From the NCBI GenBank assembly GCA_037893245.1, contig JBAIAA010000022.1, positions 1,302,001 through 1,366,000 on the forward strand: DNA of 64,000 nt, read 5' to 3'. The notes under the pieces are model-generated. The model was not told the origin of the DNA and did not search any database. It worked only from the letters and a program-made list of their open reading frames with translations. This document shows positions 12,300 through 23,601 of this stretch, piece by piece; the first letter of the stretch is position 1; every line of letters begins with the position of its first letter. The position numbers and the translations under genes are program-made. The stretch comes from Crossaster papposus. Lineage: Eukaryota > Echinodermata > Asteroidea > Velatida > Solasteridae.

Positions 12300-12765
12300 G
12301 AGGGTGCATGGCTGACCCTGGTGTGCTGGATAGCCGAGTTAGATAGCCCCTTCGCTGGACTATAAGCTGAGGGTGGCTGACCCTGGTGCGCTGGATAGCC
12401 GAGTTAGATAGCCCCTTCGCTGGACTATAAGCTGAGGGTGGCTGACCCTGGTGCGCTGGATAGCCGAGTTAGATAGCCCCCTCGCTGGACTCTAAACTGA
12501 GGGTGGCTGACCCCGGTGCGCTGGATAGCCGGGCTAGATAGCCCCCTCGCTGGACTCTAAACTGAGGGTGGCTGACCCCGGTGCGCTGGATAGCCGGGCT
12601 AGATAGCCCCCTCGCTGGACTCTAAGCAGAGGATGGCTGACCCTGGTGTGCTGGATAGCCGGGCTAGATAGCCCCTTCGCTGGACTCTAAGCTGAGGGTG
12701 GCTGACCCTGGTGCGCTGGATAGCCGGGCTAGCCCTTTCGATGGACTCTGTTCAACTTTTCTCGG
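12300..12765 (+). repeat. 65-bp minisatellite, 7 units
   Basis: The motif GCTGACCC starts at 12311, 12376, 12441, 12506, 12571, 12636 and 12701, an exact 65-bp period. Units differ by a few substitutions (for example GAGTTAGATAG against GGGCTAGATAG, CTATAAG against CTCTAAA), with neighbours most alike. The last unit loses part of its middle. A lone diverged unit is at 5921-5992. Confidence 0.95.
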
Positions 12766-12795
12766 ACACTCTCGATAGAAGTGACATTTAATTGA

Positions 12796-12833
12796 TTGTA
12801 CACGAACCATCGGTACCGATGGTTCGTGTACAA
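12796..12833. repeat. Perfect 38-bp palindrome
   Basis: TTGTACACGAACCATCGGT is directly joined to its exact inverse complement, with no loop, centred between 12814 and 12815. Every pair across the axis matches. Confidence 0.95.
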
Positions 12834-13864
12834 ATCAGAATGGGCCAATAAGAAAACAGCACCAATAGATTGTGCGCTGACAGATAGCCAATAAGAGAGC
12901 ACACAATCTCCAACGATCCCTGACCATTGAGCGCTTAACCTCGAGAATTACGCAACTGTATCTAAACAGCAGATGGCTTATACGACTGCGCTGTGAGCGC
13001 GCTGTTTAGTAATTCACAAACATGTACTGACCTTCCAGCTTCTAGACTGTGGTTTGGCGCTCGTGTCCTTGTCATTTGACTCTCTGAACACCCATAGCGT
13101 TAACTTACACTGTAAAGCGTACAGGTATACTTATGTTTTATAGTTTGTAAGCGAGTTGGACGGCAAACTAAGAAAACGATGTTTTAAACGTTATGCTGTC
13201 ATCATTTCCTTTCTGGCAAGAGAATCGGTGCTTACCACATCAATAATACAACTTGTATTGACTGCGACAAAGCTCTTGTTTATCTGGGACACGATAATAG
13301 AAGAAAATCAAAGGTTGGGACGACCAATTCGAAAAGGTTCTTTATTCTAAACAAGGACTGAATGTTCCAAATTACTTTATAAAATCTGGTAATTACATAT
13401 GAAAGCTTTGAACGAAAAGGTCAAGACAGAAACTCGGAGAATAATTGCGTGGCTAAGAGAACAATGTGAGACCCTCTGGGGAGGGTTTCTTCCCGTTGAT
13501 AATGGGGTCGATGGTGAACACGAATATAACAATGCTAGAGTCAGACATGAAGACGAAATCCGAGTGATGAAGATACTGAGGTTGACCATGACATACTAGG
13601 CCATAGTGTACAATATGAAGACAATGATGAGGTAGAAATAAATGAAGCTGGCCACTTTGAACAAAATGGGCAAAATTACGCCGAGAGGCACGTACGCTTT
13701 CGTCCGTGACATTAGAGCTAGAGCGAGTTAGGAGTAAACAATTGTTAAGTTTTTCCTTGAAAACTACTTGGATTTTATTCAAAATGAAGGAAATTCGGAC
13801 TGTGAAGGTAATTGTACAAACATTTAAAATGGGTACACTATGGATTCAGTCAAAAGTTTGAATG
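12834..13864. other. No gene recognised; one acidic open stretch
   Basis: About 1 kb. A plus-strand frame at about 13557-13711 is rich in Asp and Glu, but it has no start codon, no domain and unclear splice sites. It may be the remains of a transposon protein. Confidence 0.35.
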
Positions 13865-13978
13865 AAGGCCTCCCTCCCCCCCCCCTCGCTCAATGTTGGG
13901 TTGGCAGTGTGTGCGAAATCACTCCAACATTGTGACGGGGGGGGGGGGGGGGGGGGGGGGGGCGGGGGGGGGGGGGGG
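13865..13978. repeat. Poly-C / hairpin / poly-G structure 3' of piggyBac copy 1
   Basis: A C-run (about 13870-13883) is followed by CTCAATGTTGG, a ~24-base loop, CCAACATTGTG, and a G-run (13937-13978, one interrupting C). The arms pair with each other including the homopolymers. An equivalent structure lies 3' of the second piggyBac copy (23435-23553). Confidence 0.75.
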
Positions 13979-14019
13979 AGGTGGAAAACCACAATAAAAC
14001 TTGCTCGGGTGAATGCTCA

Positions 14020-15548
14020 TTACAGACTATGAAACTTCTCAAAGCATGGTAGTACACACATTGGGTTTGTCACACTGTTTACAAATCATGTGAGTTTGTT
14101 TACACTTTGCTCTTGTACTGCAAACAACACAGTTGCGCTTTTTGCCGGCAGAATTTCTTCCAGGATAGTGATGAGTCGGAAAGCGGCTGGAAACACGTGA
14201 CACCTGACTGCCATGCTGAGCTTGGTTGTGCTTCGAAGTGGAAATAAGCTCTTCTATCAGCTTCACTCTGAAATCCAAAGAGGCCAAGTGCTGATTTGTA
14301 GGGATGCTGTTGTATACAATGGTAGCATTCACCAAGCAGATGTCAAGAATGGCCAAGAAAACTCTTTTCCACCATTTCATCGATTTGTGAGGGTGCAAGT
14401 AGTACTGACACATTTGTGCTGCGAGATCACTTCCTCCCATGTATTTATTATAATCATTAACGACAGAAGGTTTTTTGATCGTACGAAGTCCACTCAAACT
14501 GTTTTTGCTCCGAATGTCTTTCGTGTCGATATTGCAGTTTCCAACATTTGTGAGAAGAGTTACACGCTTGGCATCCTGCCAAACGACGCACAGTTGGCCG
14601 GCTTTTTGTGTAACACTGGGGGTCAGCACCTCTTATATCATGTGTAGCTTTTTGGGATTTGCAAAATCTGGAATCCCCAGTGTGGTGTATCGTGCAGTTC
14701 CACAGGCTCCAAACTTTAACTGTGATAACTTGCAGATGAGAGCTGGGCTTGTGTACCAATTGTCCATGAAAATGAAATGTCCCTTATTTTTGAGTCCTGC
14801 AATTAGATCGAGGACTACATGCCCAGCAGATGTAATATTAGGTGGGTGGTGTATTGAAGCATAACCAATGGAGGGTCGACTGGATTCCTTTGATGTGGGC
14901 TGGGAGCCGGTGAACACCTTCCAAGCACAGGTATAACCAGTTTCTGATTCGTTTAATGAAAAACATTTTAATCCCCATTTGGCAGAATTTCGTGGCATGT
15001 ACTGTTTGAAACCAAGTCGACCTTTGAACTTGATCATTGTCTCATCGGGTGAGAGATTTCGGCCTGGCTTGTAAATGCGAGGAAAGGATGGCAGTACAAT
15101 GTCAAGCAGCGGGCGGACCTTGGAGAGTTTGTCAGGGGGAGCATCACCTGGTGGAGCTGTGTTGTTAGCAAGGTGGACAAATCGAAGGATTGCAGTGAAT
15201 CGATTGCGAGACATGGTCGCCGAATACAGGGGACTTCGCAGAACTTCGGACCTGGACCAGTGCGTGCTGTATCGAGGCCTTTTGTTGATACTCATGCACA
15301 GAAGCAAGGCCACGAATGCCATAATTTCAGGAACAGTAGTTGGATTCCAGGCCACATCTGCACCCATTGTTTGGTCTGCGTAGCGATTGGTCTCATCCAC
15401 CTTCAACTCCCACACTGCTTGGCAGAAGAAGAGCTGAAAGATTCGCATGGGCGACAGGTGACTAAAATCTTCCGTACAGCCAGTTTCTTCACTGAATTTC
15501 ATCGGTGGACGCTTGCTGTAAGAGGCGCTAGCTTTAATCCATCCACAC
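14020..15548 (-). pseudogene. piggyBac-type transposase, copy 1 (broken)
   Basis: A DDE_Tnp_1_7 (piggyBac/PGBD) transposase, which would cut and paste its element at TTAA. The minus-strand frame starts at a splice acceptor (TTCCTATTTCAG, AG at 15550-15549), exactly where the second copy also has one, so this is the main exon. The three piggyBac aspartates are visible: SPDETMIKFKGR, MDNWYTSPAL and NKYMGGSDLA. The C-terminal cysteine cluster follows (NCVVCSTRAK..CKQCDKP). Three lesions are seen: a frame change giving an in-frame TAA at 14633-14635, a compensating shift in the T-run at 14603-14607, and a shift near 14061-14066 before the last dozen residues, which end at 14020. No acidic first exon was found; an RTE fragment and a G-run lie upstream. 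Some shifts fall in homopolymers and could be assembly errors. Confidence 0.9.
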
Positions 15549-15641
15549 CTGAAATAGGAACATTCAGAAAGGTTAATGGGACACTATTCATTTCACGGCA
15601 CATTTATTTTAAGGGTATTATACAACATTAACTTTTTTGTT

Positions 15642-15658
15642 GGGGGGGGGGGGGGGGG
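15642..15658. repeat. 17-G homopolymer
   Basis: A pure G-run preceded by ACAACATTAACTTTTTTGTT, which resembles the CAACATT-to-G-run arm of the hairpins at 13865 and 23435. Confidence 0.8.
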
Positions 15659-15738
15659 TCAAACAATTTTATCCGGGGGTTTAGTGTTTTTTGGGGGACG
15701 ACGTACGTTGGCTGACCATCTTTGGAAATTGCTAAACA

Positions 15739-16400
15739 ATGTCAAATTTCAATACAGATGACTCAATAACGGTGGAGGACCAAAAGATCAGCAGGGTCAA
15801 TGAATACAAATATCTAGGCCAAACAGTAAAAATGAACGACAACACAAAAGATGAAGTATCAAACAGGATTAAGGCAGGATGGAGCTCCTTTGGACGATAC
15901 AGAGGAATACTTGGTGATAAGAACATACCTATGGCACTTAGGAGAAAAGTATATGATCAGTGTGTGCTACCAACAATAACTTATGGAGCAGAAACATGGA
16001 CAACAACAAAACTAATAGAACATAAACTCCGCACAGCACAAAGAGCAATGGAGAGACAAATGCTACATATCTCAATTAGAGACAGGATTAAATGCACAGA
16101 AATACGAAAGAAAACTGGAGTAAGAGACATCATAAGGACAATAAAACAAGCTAAATGAAGATGGGCTGGACACACTGCCCGAATAAATGACAATAGATGG
16201 ACAATAAGAATAATGGATTGGCAACCAAGGACATGGAAAAAGAAAATAGGTAGACAGAGAAGAAGATGGAGAGATGACATCAGGGTATATGCAGGAACAA
16301 CATGGAACAGAACTGCAAGAAATAGAAATGAATGGCATTTTCATGAGGAGGGCTACATCCTACACTGGATGAACACAGCCTAAATGATGATGATGATGAA
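15739..16400 (+). mobile_element. 5'-truncated RTE-type LINE, 3' end of ORF with microsatellite tail
   Basis: Plus-strand reading frame 15739-16383 encodes the C-terminal part of an RTE-like endonuclease/reverse-transcriptase polyprotein: KYLGQTV, LRRKVYDQCVLPTITYG, then the conserved tail with RWAGHTAR, RQRRRWRDDI and a final Trp-rich stretch. TGA at 16156-16158 interrupts the frame just before the RWAGH motif. After the stop TAA (16381-16383) comes a short ATGATGATG repeat, the microsatellite-like 3' end typical of RTE elements. The 5' side is cut off in front of 15739 next to a G-run, as expected from incomplete reverse transcription. It has no intact catalytic core and cannot be active. 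Confidence 0.88.
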
Positions 16401-18317
16401 ACAATGTCAATTTAGTTAAAACAGAACAGCACACCAGGTGCCCTGATTTCACAGGATACTCGAGACCATTCGTGACTGTCAAATATGGTCATTCGTTAAA
16501 TGAAGTAGTTTTTTTCTGCACGTCTATATCAGTTTATCTTAAATGTATGCACAAATAGTAATAGTTGTGGTAATTAATATGATTAACTTGACTCATTAAC
16601 ACAGTCAAAGTTACAAGAGCAATGTACTCTAATTTTGATAAAGTATTCGACAAAAACGTTTATTTTCGAAAAAGGCCAAGACTAGTTTTGCATTCTAGAC
16701 TCAACTTTAAAAATGTGTATTTGTTTTAATGTGGCATAAAACATTAAGGTAAATGTTTAATCAACAAAATGTAATTATTCATCTGAAAAGACATCATTTA
16801 TTTGTCATTTATATCCCTAAGTTGCAAACAGGAAAATGTTGCCTCACTTTCAATTCAATATGGCCGACTCGTGAATAAAGATCATATTATTGAAGGTTAT
16901 GCCATTTTGCTGCAAAATTCGCCCGAATTATGCTCAACTTTTACGAATAAGTTTTGTGATGTAACAAATCCACGTTTGCATTGGCTTCTGTGCAGAGTAT
17001 GAACTGGCCTTAACTAAACGAAGAGGTTCGTCAACAATTATATAACATTATATACACAAATTTAAATATTGATACTCTTAGACATTCAGCAAATTAAATA
17101 TTTATGTATTGCTCATTATTTCAATAATCATGAAACATGTAAATATAGATGACACTAATAATTTGTCTACATTATTAGAAGTTAATACAAATGGTTGGCA
17201 ATGTGGAATTCCTGGCTTTGAGAGTTGTAAAGGAGATTTTGCTTTAAACTAACATTTGTCCCATTATTCAAGACATTTTTTGAGAAATTTGAACTGAGCA
17301 CATGGCCAACATGCCACACCATGCACCTAACACACCTGGCTTCCCTCACAGCCCATAGTAATTTCCAGCCAAAATTCCCCCCAAAATCCTCACAAAAAAT
17401 ACCTTAAAATTGACAACAAATATGTCATATTGCAACTCCAAATAAATGGTGACAAAGAGGATAATTTTAGACGAGGCAAATCACCCCTAAACAATAACAG
17501 ATATATTACATATAATAAGACTCAAACAAAAAACACAACATGCTTGGATTGAGGCGGGGCAGCAACTGATGAAATCAACACCAGCAACAGCTACATGTAC
17601 CTAGCCCATCGAGGGCAGCGTAACATTAATTAAAACAAAATGGCGCCCTCTTGTGATTATCAAACAATATTTGTTACAATATCACAATACATGTATAAAA
17701 CAAATACCGGCTCCTCCGAATGAATCAGGGCTTAATACTTTAACGATAGATGATATTCTCAGTGACTTTAAACAAGAATGAATTGGATTAAACCACCTCC
17801 AAATAAATTACTAACTCTTATACTATTTTCCAGTATTGAACCTTTGATAAAACCTCATCTCATAAATTTGACAGTACACCGACAACAAAATGCAGATGGA
17901 AATTATTCCAGGTTTTCTTGCGTTTCTACACTACATTTAAAAGCATTTGCACTATTTCGTTTGCGGAAATCTTAAACAATTTACTAATAGTTTCCAAGAC
18001 GGCAATATAATGCACGCTGGGCCGCAGGTAGCGGCCCCCCGCAGTGCGGCGAGTCTCTGACTCGATTTACGTCATACCCCTGTTAATGAGGCTTCCCTGG
18101 GGCGGAGTGGTTTGACCAAACATGTTCAAAAATAATTCAAAAATAAACACAATCTCACACACAATCTTGTTGTCAACAATATACTTTATTGATTTAAGCA
18201 AAAATAATAGAAACACAAAACGTATCACCTTTTTCCTGTATCCTTTATGTCCCTTACACTCGCACAACGTTTTCCATGAACACTCTTTGTTTTAATGTTC
18301 CTCGTCTTCAAAACAGC
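16401..18317. other. No gene recognised
   Basis: About 1.9 kb without recognisable genes. Around 18010-18110 there is a short GC-rich patch that can form a small stem (GGGCCGC..GCGGCCC). Confidence 0.45.
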
Positions 18318-18571
18318 CTTAAAGGTAGAATACACCATTGGTAATTGCTTGAATTGTCATGAATGGGTGAATGTAAAGGTAGATGTACCATTGGTAATTG
18401 CTTGAATTATCAGTAATGCGTGGATGTAAAGGTGGGATACACCATTGGTAATGCTTGAATTGTCATGAATGGGTGGATGCGAGGGAAGACTACACCATTA
18501 GTAATTGCTTGAATTGTTATCAATTGTTGTATGTGACTTAGGTAGGATATACACCATTGGTAATTGCTTGA
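18318..18571 (+). repeat. Tandem array of MITE family A left ends
   Basis: Five consecutive units of about 50-55 bp, each a version of AAAGGTAGGATACACCATTGG..TAATTGCTTGAATT..ATGAATGGGTG, i.e. only the first ~55 bp of family A. No right end is present. The array ends directly at the 3' tail of the LINE to its right. Confidence 0.85.
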
Positions 18572-18901
18572 AATATTTATTTATTTATTTATTCCATTTC
18601 TTTACCCAGGGTGTGCCCAAACAGTTAAATCTGGTTTTCATTGGGGCCCTGCATACATCGTTAAATAAAATAACAGTACATATAAAATCAACATTTACAG
18701 AAAGTGACAAACATAATATTTACAGACGTACAATGATATTTACAGGAATCCAAAACATTGATATCAATTCTGATTTACGAGATGGGCGAAAACCCGCAAA
18801 AAAACCCTTTGGGGGAAAAAGAGAAGGGAAAATTCCCATCTGGCTCCACATTAGTGGCAACCAAGTTATAACTCCGTAGATCAGCGCAATTGGCATAATA
18901 T

Positions 18902-20344
18902 CTAACGGATGACATGTCGGAGCTCCGATTTAAATGTGCTTAATGAGTCTAATGTTCGCAATTGTTCGGGCAGATTATTCCAAATATTTGCACCACTCAC
19001 AGCGAAACTTGTGGCGTAGCATTCTTTTTTGGCAAAAGGAACTTTCAGTGCCGTGTGGGTTGATTGCCTTGTTTTGCGAATAACTGTAAGTGGTGTGAAA
19101 ATATTTTTCATGTACAAAGGAGTCATTTTGTTGAGACTTTTAAAGACAAGAATAGCCTTTTTTGACTTGACTCTTTTTGAAAAAGGAGCCCAATTAAGAC
19201 GAGCAAACATATCCTCTGAAGGGGTGAGGAAAGTACATTTGAGGATTATCCGCGCGGCTCTTTTGAGACATTTGTTTAACATATTATCGTGAGATATGTA
19301 CCTTCCTCCCCACACCGTACAACAATACTCTAACGTTGGCATAACTAAACTTACAAATAGTGTGTACAGGCTGTGTTGAGGAACACAATCACGGATTCTT
19401 CTTAGTATACCTAATTTAGATACAACAGTTTTTCTTACGTATTCGACATGTGGGCCCCAACTTAATGCTTCATCAATAACTACACCCAAACATTTATAAG
19501 ACTTCACGTGTTCAATACGACTACCAGCAATGCATACATTGAAATCAACATTAGATATTTTCTGCCTTGTACCAATAAGCATGCATTTGGTTTTGGTGGC
19601 ATTTAATGCAAGCTTGTTTCTTACGCACCAGTTGTGAAAACTAGTAAGAGCTGTATTTAAGCTACTTTCTACTATATTAATGTTGGATGAGCTACGCGTT
19701 AATGTGGAGTCATCAGCGTACATAAATAAGTTGCAGTTCGGGGCAATACAACATGGAAGATCACTAGTATAAAAAATGAATAAAAGTGGACCTAAAATCG
19801 ACCCCTGCGGAACACAAGTGTTGACGGACAGGACCTTTGATATGGTGCCGCCATCATACACAGACTGACTACGATCACTTAGGTACGACTTAAACCAATT
19901 AATTACAGAAGATGACATGTTCATCCTTTCTAGTTTCTTTAGTAAGATTTCATGATCAACACAATCAAATGCTTTACTGAGATCTATAAACACACTGCCC
20001 GTAACTTGTCCATTCCCCATGGCCGCAAAACACTTGTTTGTTAAATCGTGTAGGGTGCTTTCAGTTGAGTGCAGGGGTCTAAATCCTGACTGGCAACTAT
20101 GAATCAGATTGTTTTCATCAAGGTATCTATATACCGATGAGTGCACCCATCTTTCTAAAATCTTAGAGATAATTGGCAGTATAGAAATAGGCCGATAGTT
20201 ACCTGTACTACATTTATCGCCTCCCTTGTGAATTGGTGTTACTAAAGCATGTTTCCAATCTGTAGGGTATCGTTCACATCTTATAGACAGGTTACAAATA
20301 TGAGTTAAAGATTTAATGATATAAGGTGAAGCAATTTTAATCAT
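18902..20344 (-). pseudogene. LINE reverse transcriptase domain
   Basis: A 480-codon frame with the reverse transcriptase signatures in order: GNYRPISILPIISKILER, QSGFRPLHSTESTL, GSVFIDLSKAFDCVDHEIL (motif A), VPQGSILGPLLF (motif B, with Cys where Gly is usual just before it), MYADDSTL (catalytic motif C) and the C-terminal region ending in an IWNNLPEQLRTLDSLSTFK-type motif. The pattern is that of the CR1/L2/jockey group. The frame is continuous to its stop at 18902. Upstream in the same frame GKATGPDGIS is readable, then a TAG near 20385 breaks it. The catalytic centre looks intact, but the element as a whole is dead. Confidence 0.92.
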
Positions 20345-20563
20345 TTTAACACTAATTCCATCCGGACCTGTTGCTTTCCCAACCTACATGGATGATATTT
20401 GCTTTTGAACAAACTCACTACGCAATCTTCGTCAAAAGAATCAAAAATAGAGGCGTCAGTATTGTCATCTATTTCAAGTTCACGCAAAGGGTAGTTTCCA
20501 GCAGTACGCTTGCCGATTGTTGAAAAGTGTTCATTTAATGTATCAGCAATGTCGGCGATATCG

Positions 20564-21043
20564 TCAATATTTTCCCCATTTGGGGAAGTAATCGAATTTG
20601 GTACAGTTTTTTTGTTTCTTAGGGAGTACCTCCTTCAGAGTTTTCCACAGCATAGATGAATTGCTTTTATTTTCTTCTATGGCGGATGTGTAGTATTTAC
20701 TCTTTTTACTGTGGATTTTATTAGTTACATTGTCCCGCAGGTTTTTGTATGAATCCCAATGGATTTGTAAGCCTGTGCGCTTTGCAATTGTGTGTACACG
20801 ATCGCGTTGCCGCATAAGTTTAAGAATTTCGCTATCGAGAAACGGTACCGAGGTACCCCGAATGCGTTTTGTTTTGACTGGCGCACGGAAGTTAATAATA
20901 CTCATGGAGTACCATTTACACCGCGCATTATCCACATCATAACAACCAAAAACATCTTGCCATGATGCATTGCGGAGGTCGTCCGTGAATGCATCACTGT
21001 CTATATGTTTTAAACATCGAAATGTTATTGAACGACCTTTCAT
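20564..21043 (-). pseudogene. LINE linker between endonuclease and RT
   Basis: A 159-codon frame containing a SITFRCLKHID..FTDDL segment, then a charged helical region (LMRQRDRVHTIAKRTG, YYTSAIEENKSNSSMLWKTL). This is the region that joins endonuclease and reverse transcriptase in CR1-like polyproteins. It is separated from both neighbours by frame changes. Confidence 0.8.
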
Positions 21044-21298
21044 TTTTGGTGTTGTCCAACTGTGTAGCCCATAAACAAGATAATGATCACTGATTAGGAC
21101 TGGTCAAACACCACAGTTCTTTATTAGCTCTGGGTGGGAACTAAACATGAGATCGATGGTAGTTTGAGTGGATTCATGCTGCCCAACCAACCGAGAAGCG
21201 ACGGACCGTTTATCGGCACTTCCTCTCAATTTTGTGTTTGCCATTATAACAATTTACATTTTTACAATGGCGGATCTAGGTTTTAACTAAAGGGGGTG

Positions 21299-21309
21299 GC
21301 GGGGCGGGG

Positions 21310-21342
<33 letters not shown>

Positions 21343-21365
21343 GGGGGGGGGGGGGGGGGGGGGGG
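21299..21365. repeat. ~67-bp G-homopolymer tract
   Basis: Nearly pure G with a few C, A and T interruptions, beside the truncated 5' end of the LINE. Proline-rich or glycine-rich frames across it are artefacts of composition. Confidence 0.85.
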
Positions 21366-21634
21366 TGGTTGGCTAGGGTGATGTTCCGTTCCCTGCCTCT
21401 GACAACATTGATTTTTGGAGTCAGGACATCAAACTGAGTAGAATCACACACAGTTGTTTTAGTTCCCATTGGTTTCACGATTGTCATTTTCTGAGCATAT
21501 TTTGGGTCACGTATGTATAACATGGCCTACCGTGGTTAGTGTGCAGTTTCTTCGGAAACGGATTACCAGCCACTGCCATATATTATTTGCGCTTCGACCA
21601 CCTTTGTATCACAGTCTGAGACATAAACGAATTG

Positions 21635-22029
21635 TTAAAGGGGTCGTATACGTTTGGTAATTGAAACCCATTGTTTGTTTCAATCCTATAGTTATAGATA
21701 TATATCATAAAACTTACCTGTAAAACATTTCATTTCAACAGGTGGTAACGATTTTGAGATATTGCCGTAAATCTGGAGGGGTTATGTCCACCCAGGAAGA
21801 ATAATCTGCATTGGAATACACAATCTGAGAAACGTCACTGCAGTAACGCTTCTCAGATTCAAATTGTTGGGGATAAAAAGTGATAAATGTTTCCAGAACC
21901 ACAGTACTTCGAAGTGAAGAGTTTCAAAAAATGCATTATACTATCCAAAGCTGCTGTACCTCTTACCAAGTAAGTTGTTTATTGCCTTTAATTTTTGGAG
22001 TAATTACCAAACGTATCCGATCCCTTTAA
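21635..22029 (+). mobile_element. MITE family B, copy 1 (TTAA-flanked)
   Basis: TTAA at 21635-21638 and 22026-22029 bounds inverted ends of the form AGGGATCGTATACGTTTGG. An internal stem GAGAAACGTCACTGCAGTAACGCTTCTC is kept in all copies. Other copies: 28978-29363, 52164-52553 and, inverted, 61863-62211. Confidence 0.92.
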
Positions 22030-23433
22030 CGAGAACAGCGACTTAGTTCTTGATGAATTTAATGTTAATATACAACACAATGTGCTATAATTGGTAATTT
22101 TGTATACTTTTATTTAACTTACATTTTAACTAATAGAAAATAATAATTGTTGTTAAATTTGTTGTTGTTTTACTTACATTTTATTTTACTTAAAAAAAGA
22201 TAAGCGGCTATCTATAGATTTGATAATAACAAAAATGATTTTGTTTTGTTCCGCTTTTGGGAGATAACACTCATTGACAGTGACTTGATGATTGTGATGA
22301 CACAACCACATCATTGTTGTAAACAAAATACAATTCAATAATTACAAAATCCAGTCGGTCTTTGTGCTTTGTTTATCCAATGCGTAATGTATACCAGTCT
22401 TACAAGAATTGTAACTATTTTTTAACCCTATCAACCCCAAGACATATTTCATCACACCTGCTTTGGTTCCCACAGTTGTAGGCATAGCATGTTCAGTTAT
22501 TTACCAGGCACATTTTAGAAAACTTTCAGTGTATAGCGCCCTCATTAGACAATCTCATGAAAGGCAACTCCTGCAAGCCCATTAAATGAGACTCCAAAAA
22601 TGATAATTGTTCTGGTAATTACAAACAATGTAGATGTAGATTGTTTTGTTCAGCGGTGGTTCATAAAACCCAAGTTACTAATGGAATTGACATACAACAT
22701 TTTGCCACTAGTGTCTACTTATTATTGTTAAATGGAAGGGGAAAATATCGAAACCTTATGATTACCGGCCCCGCCGATTGTGGGAAAACATTTATGAATT
22801 AGTTGAAGTGACTTTTTTGTTGAATGATTTCTGTTGGAACCCCAAAGTCATTCCTTGGAATGATTTATTATTGTTGCTTGAAGGTCAACCAGTTCATTTA
22901 CCGGCACCCTAAACACACGACATCAAAATTGACAAAAACACGCCAATATTTTGTACTGCCAAGCAACCCGTTAGTGTACATAACTGGTACCCATATCGAT
23001 GAGCGTGAGACGGAAATGATGAACGTGAGATGGAAAACACTCATTTTCACACCACATCCCACAAATTGACCAAATAGATGTAAAACCATGTGGTTATTGT
23101 TTCGCCCATCGTGTACTAGACAAAAAAACCAATAATCCCGTTTATATAATATATAGGTGTTAATAACAAGACAATTTCATAAGTTAAGGTGTAGGGTAGC
23201 AAAGTTATTTGTGACACTCTCTGCAAAAATGAGTATGATTTTGCATAATAAAAGATTTTTCTTCAAAGGTTGGTACTCCCCAAATGCTAATTGTTCTGAC
23301 AATTACAGTAGAATATACATGTAGATTGTTTTGGTCAGCGGTGCTTCATAAATTCGAACTTACTACAAATACTGGGTTTTTTTTTGGCGAAGGGAATGTT
23401 TGGGTAATTACTTAAACTACTACTACTACCACC
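22030..23433. other. No gene; a ~90-bp dispersed duplication
   Basis: The stretch at 22600-22690 (AATTGTTCTGGTAATTACA..GATTGTTTTGTTCAGCGGTG) recurs at 23288-23365, about 690 bp downstream. No coding feature was recognised. Confidence 0.55.
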
Positions 23434-23434
23434 A

Positions 23435-23553
23435 CCCCCCCCCCCCCCCCCAATCAACGTTGAAAAGATTGTTCTTCAAAGGTTGGGTCGCCGGTGCGCG
23501 CACAATCTTTTCAACATTGTTTGGGGGGGGGGGGGGGGGGGGGCCGGGGGGGG
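23435..23553. repeat. Poly-C / hairpin / poly-G structure 3' of piggyBac copy 2
   Basis: A C-run (23435-23451), then CAATCAACGTTGAAAAGATTG, a loop, CAATCTTTTCAACATTGTTTG and a G-run (23523-23553 with two C). The arms pair over ~20 bp plus the homopolymers. It occupies the same position relative to the transposase stop as the structure at 13865-13978. Confidence 0.78.
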
Positions 23554-23601
23554 TATTGGGGGGGACAGCTGGACCACAATCTAAAAACTCCTAAATGTTG
23601 A

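Larger units (their letters stand above)
18572..21280 (-). mobile_element. CR1/L2-like LINE, 5'-truncated and decayed
   Basis: The minus-strand element includes the end of an AP endonuclease domain, a linker, a reverse transcriptase and a 3' UTR. Its 3' end is a short (AAAT)n-like tail seen as TTTATTTATTTATT at about 18575-18592. The 5' end is lost near 21280, next to a ~65-bp G-run. The endonuclease end is recognisable at about 21060-21240 (TTIDLMFSSHPEL, LISDHYLVYG) with one in-frame TGA. Confidence 0.88.

Noticed and set aside
12300-12765. CRISPR array
   Set aside because: The units are contiguous without unique spacers; it is a minisatellite.
13399-13711. Acidic open stretch as a coding exon
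   Set aside because: No recognisable domain, no start codon in the acidic frame and a stop just upstream. It lies on the strand opposite to the neighbouring piggyBac gene, so it is not its missing first exon.
14213-15631. Plus-strand frames of 100-150 codons opposite the piggyBac gene
   Set aside because: Antisense shadows; only the minus strand shows transposase motifs.
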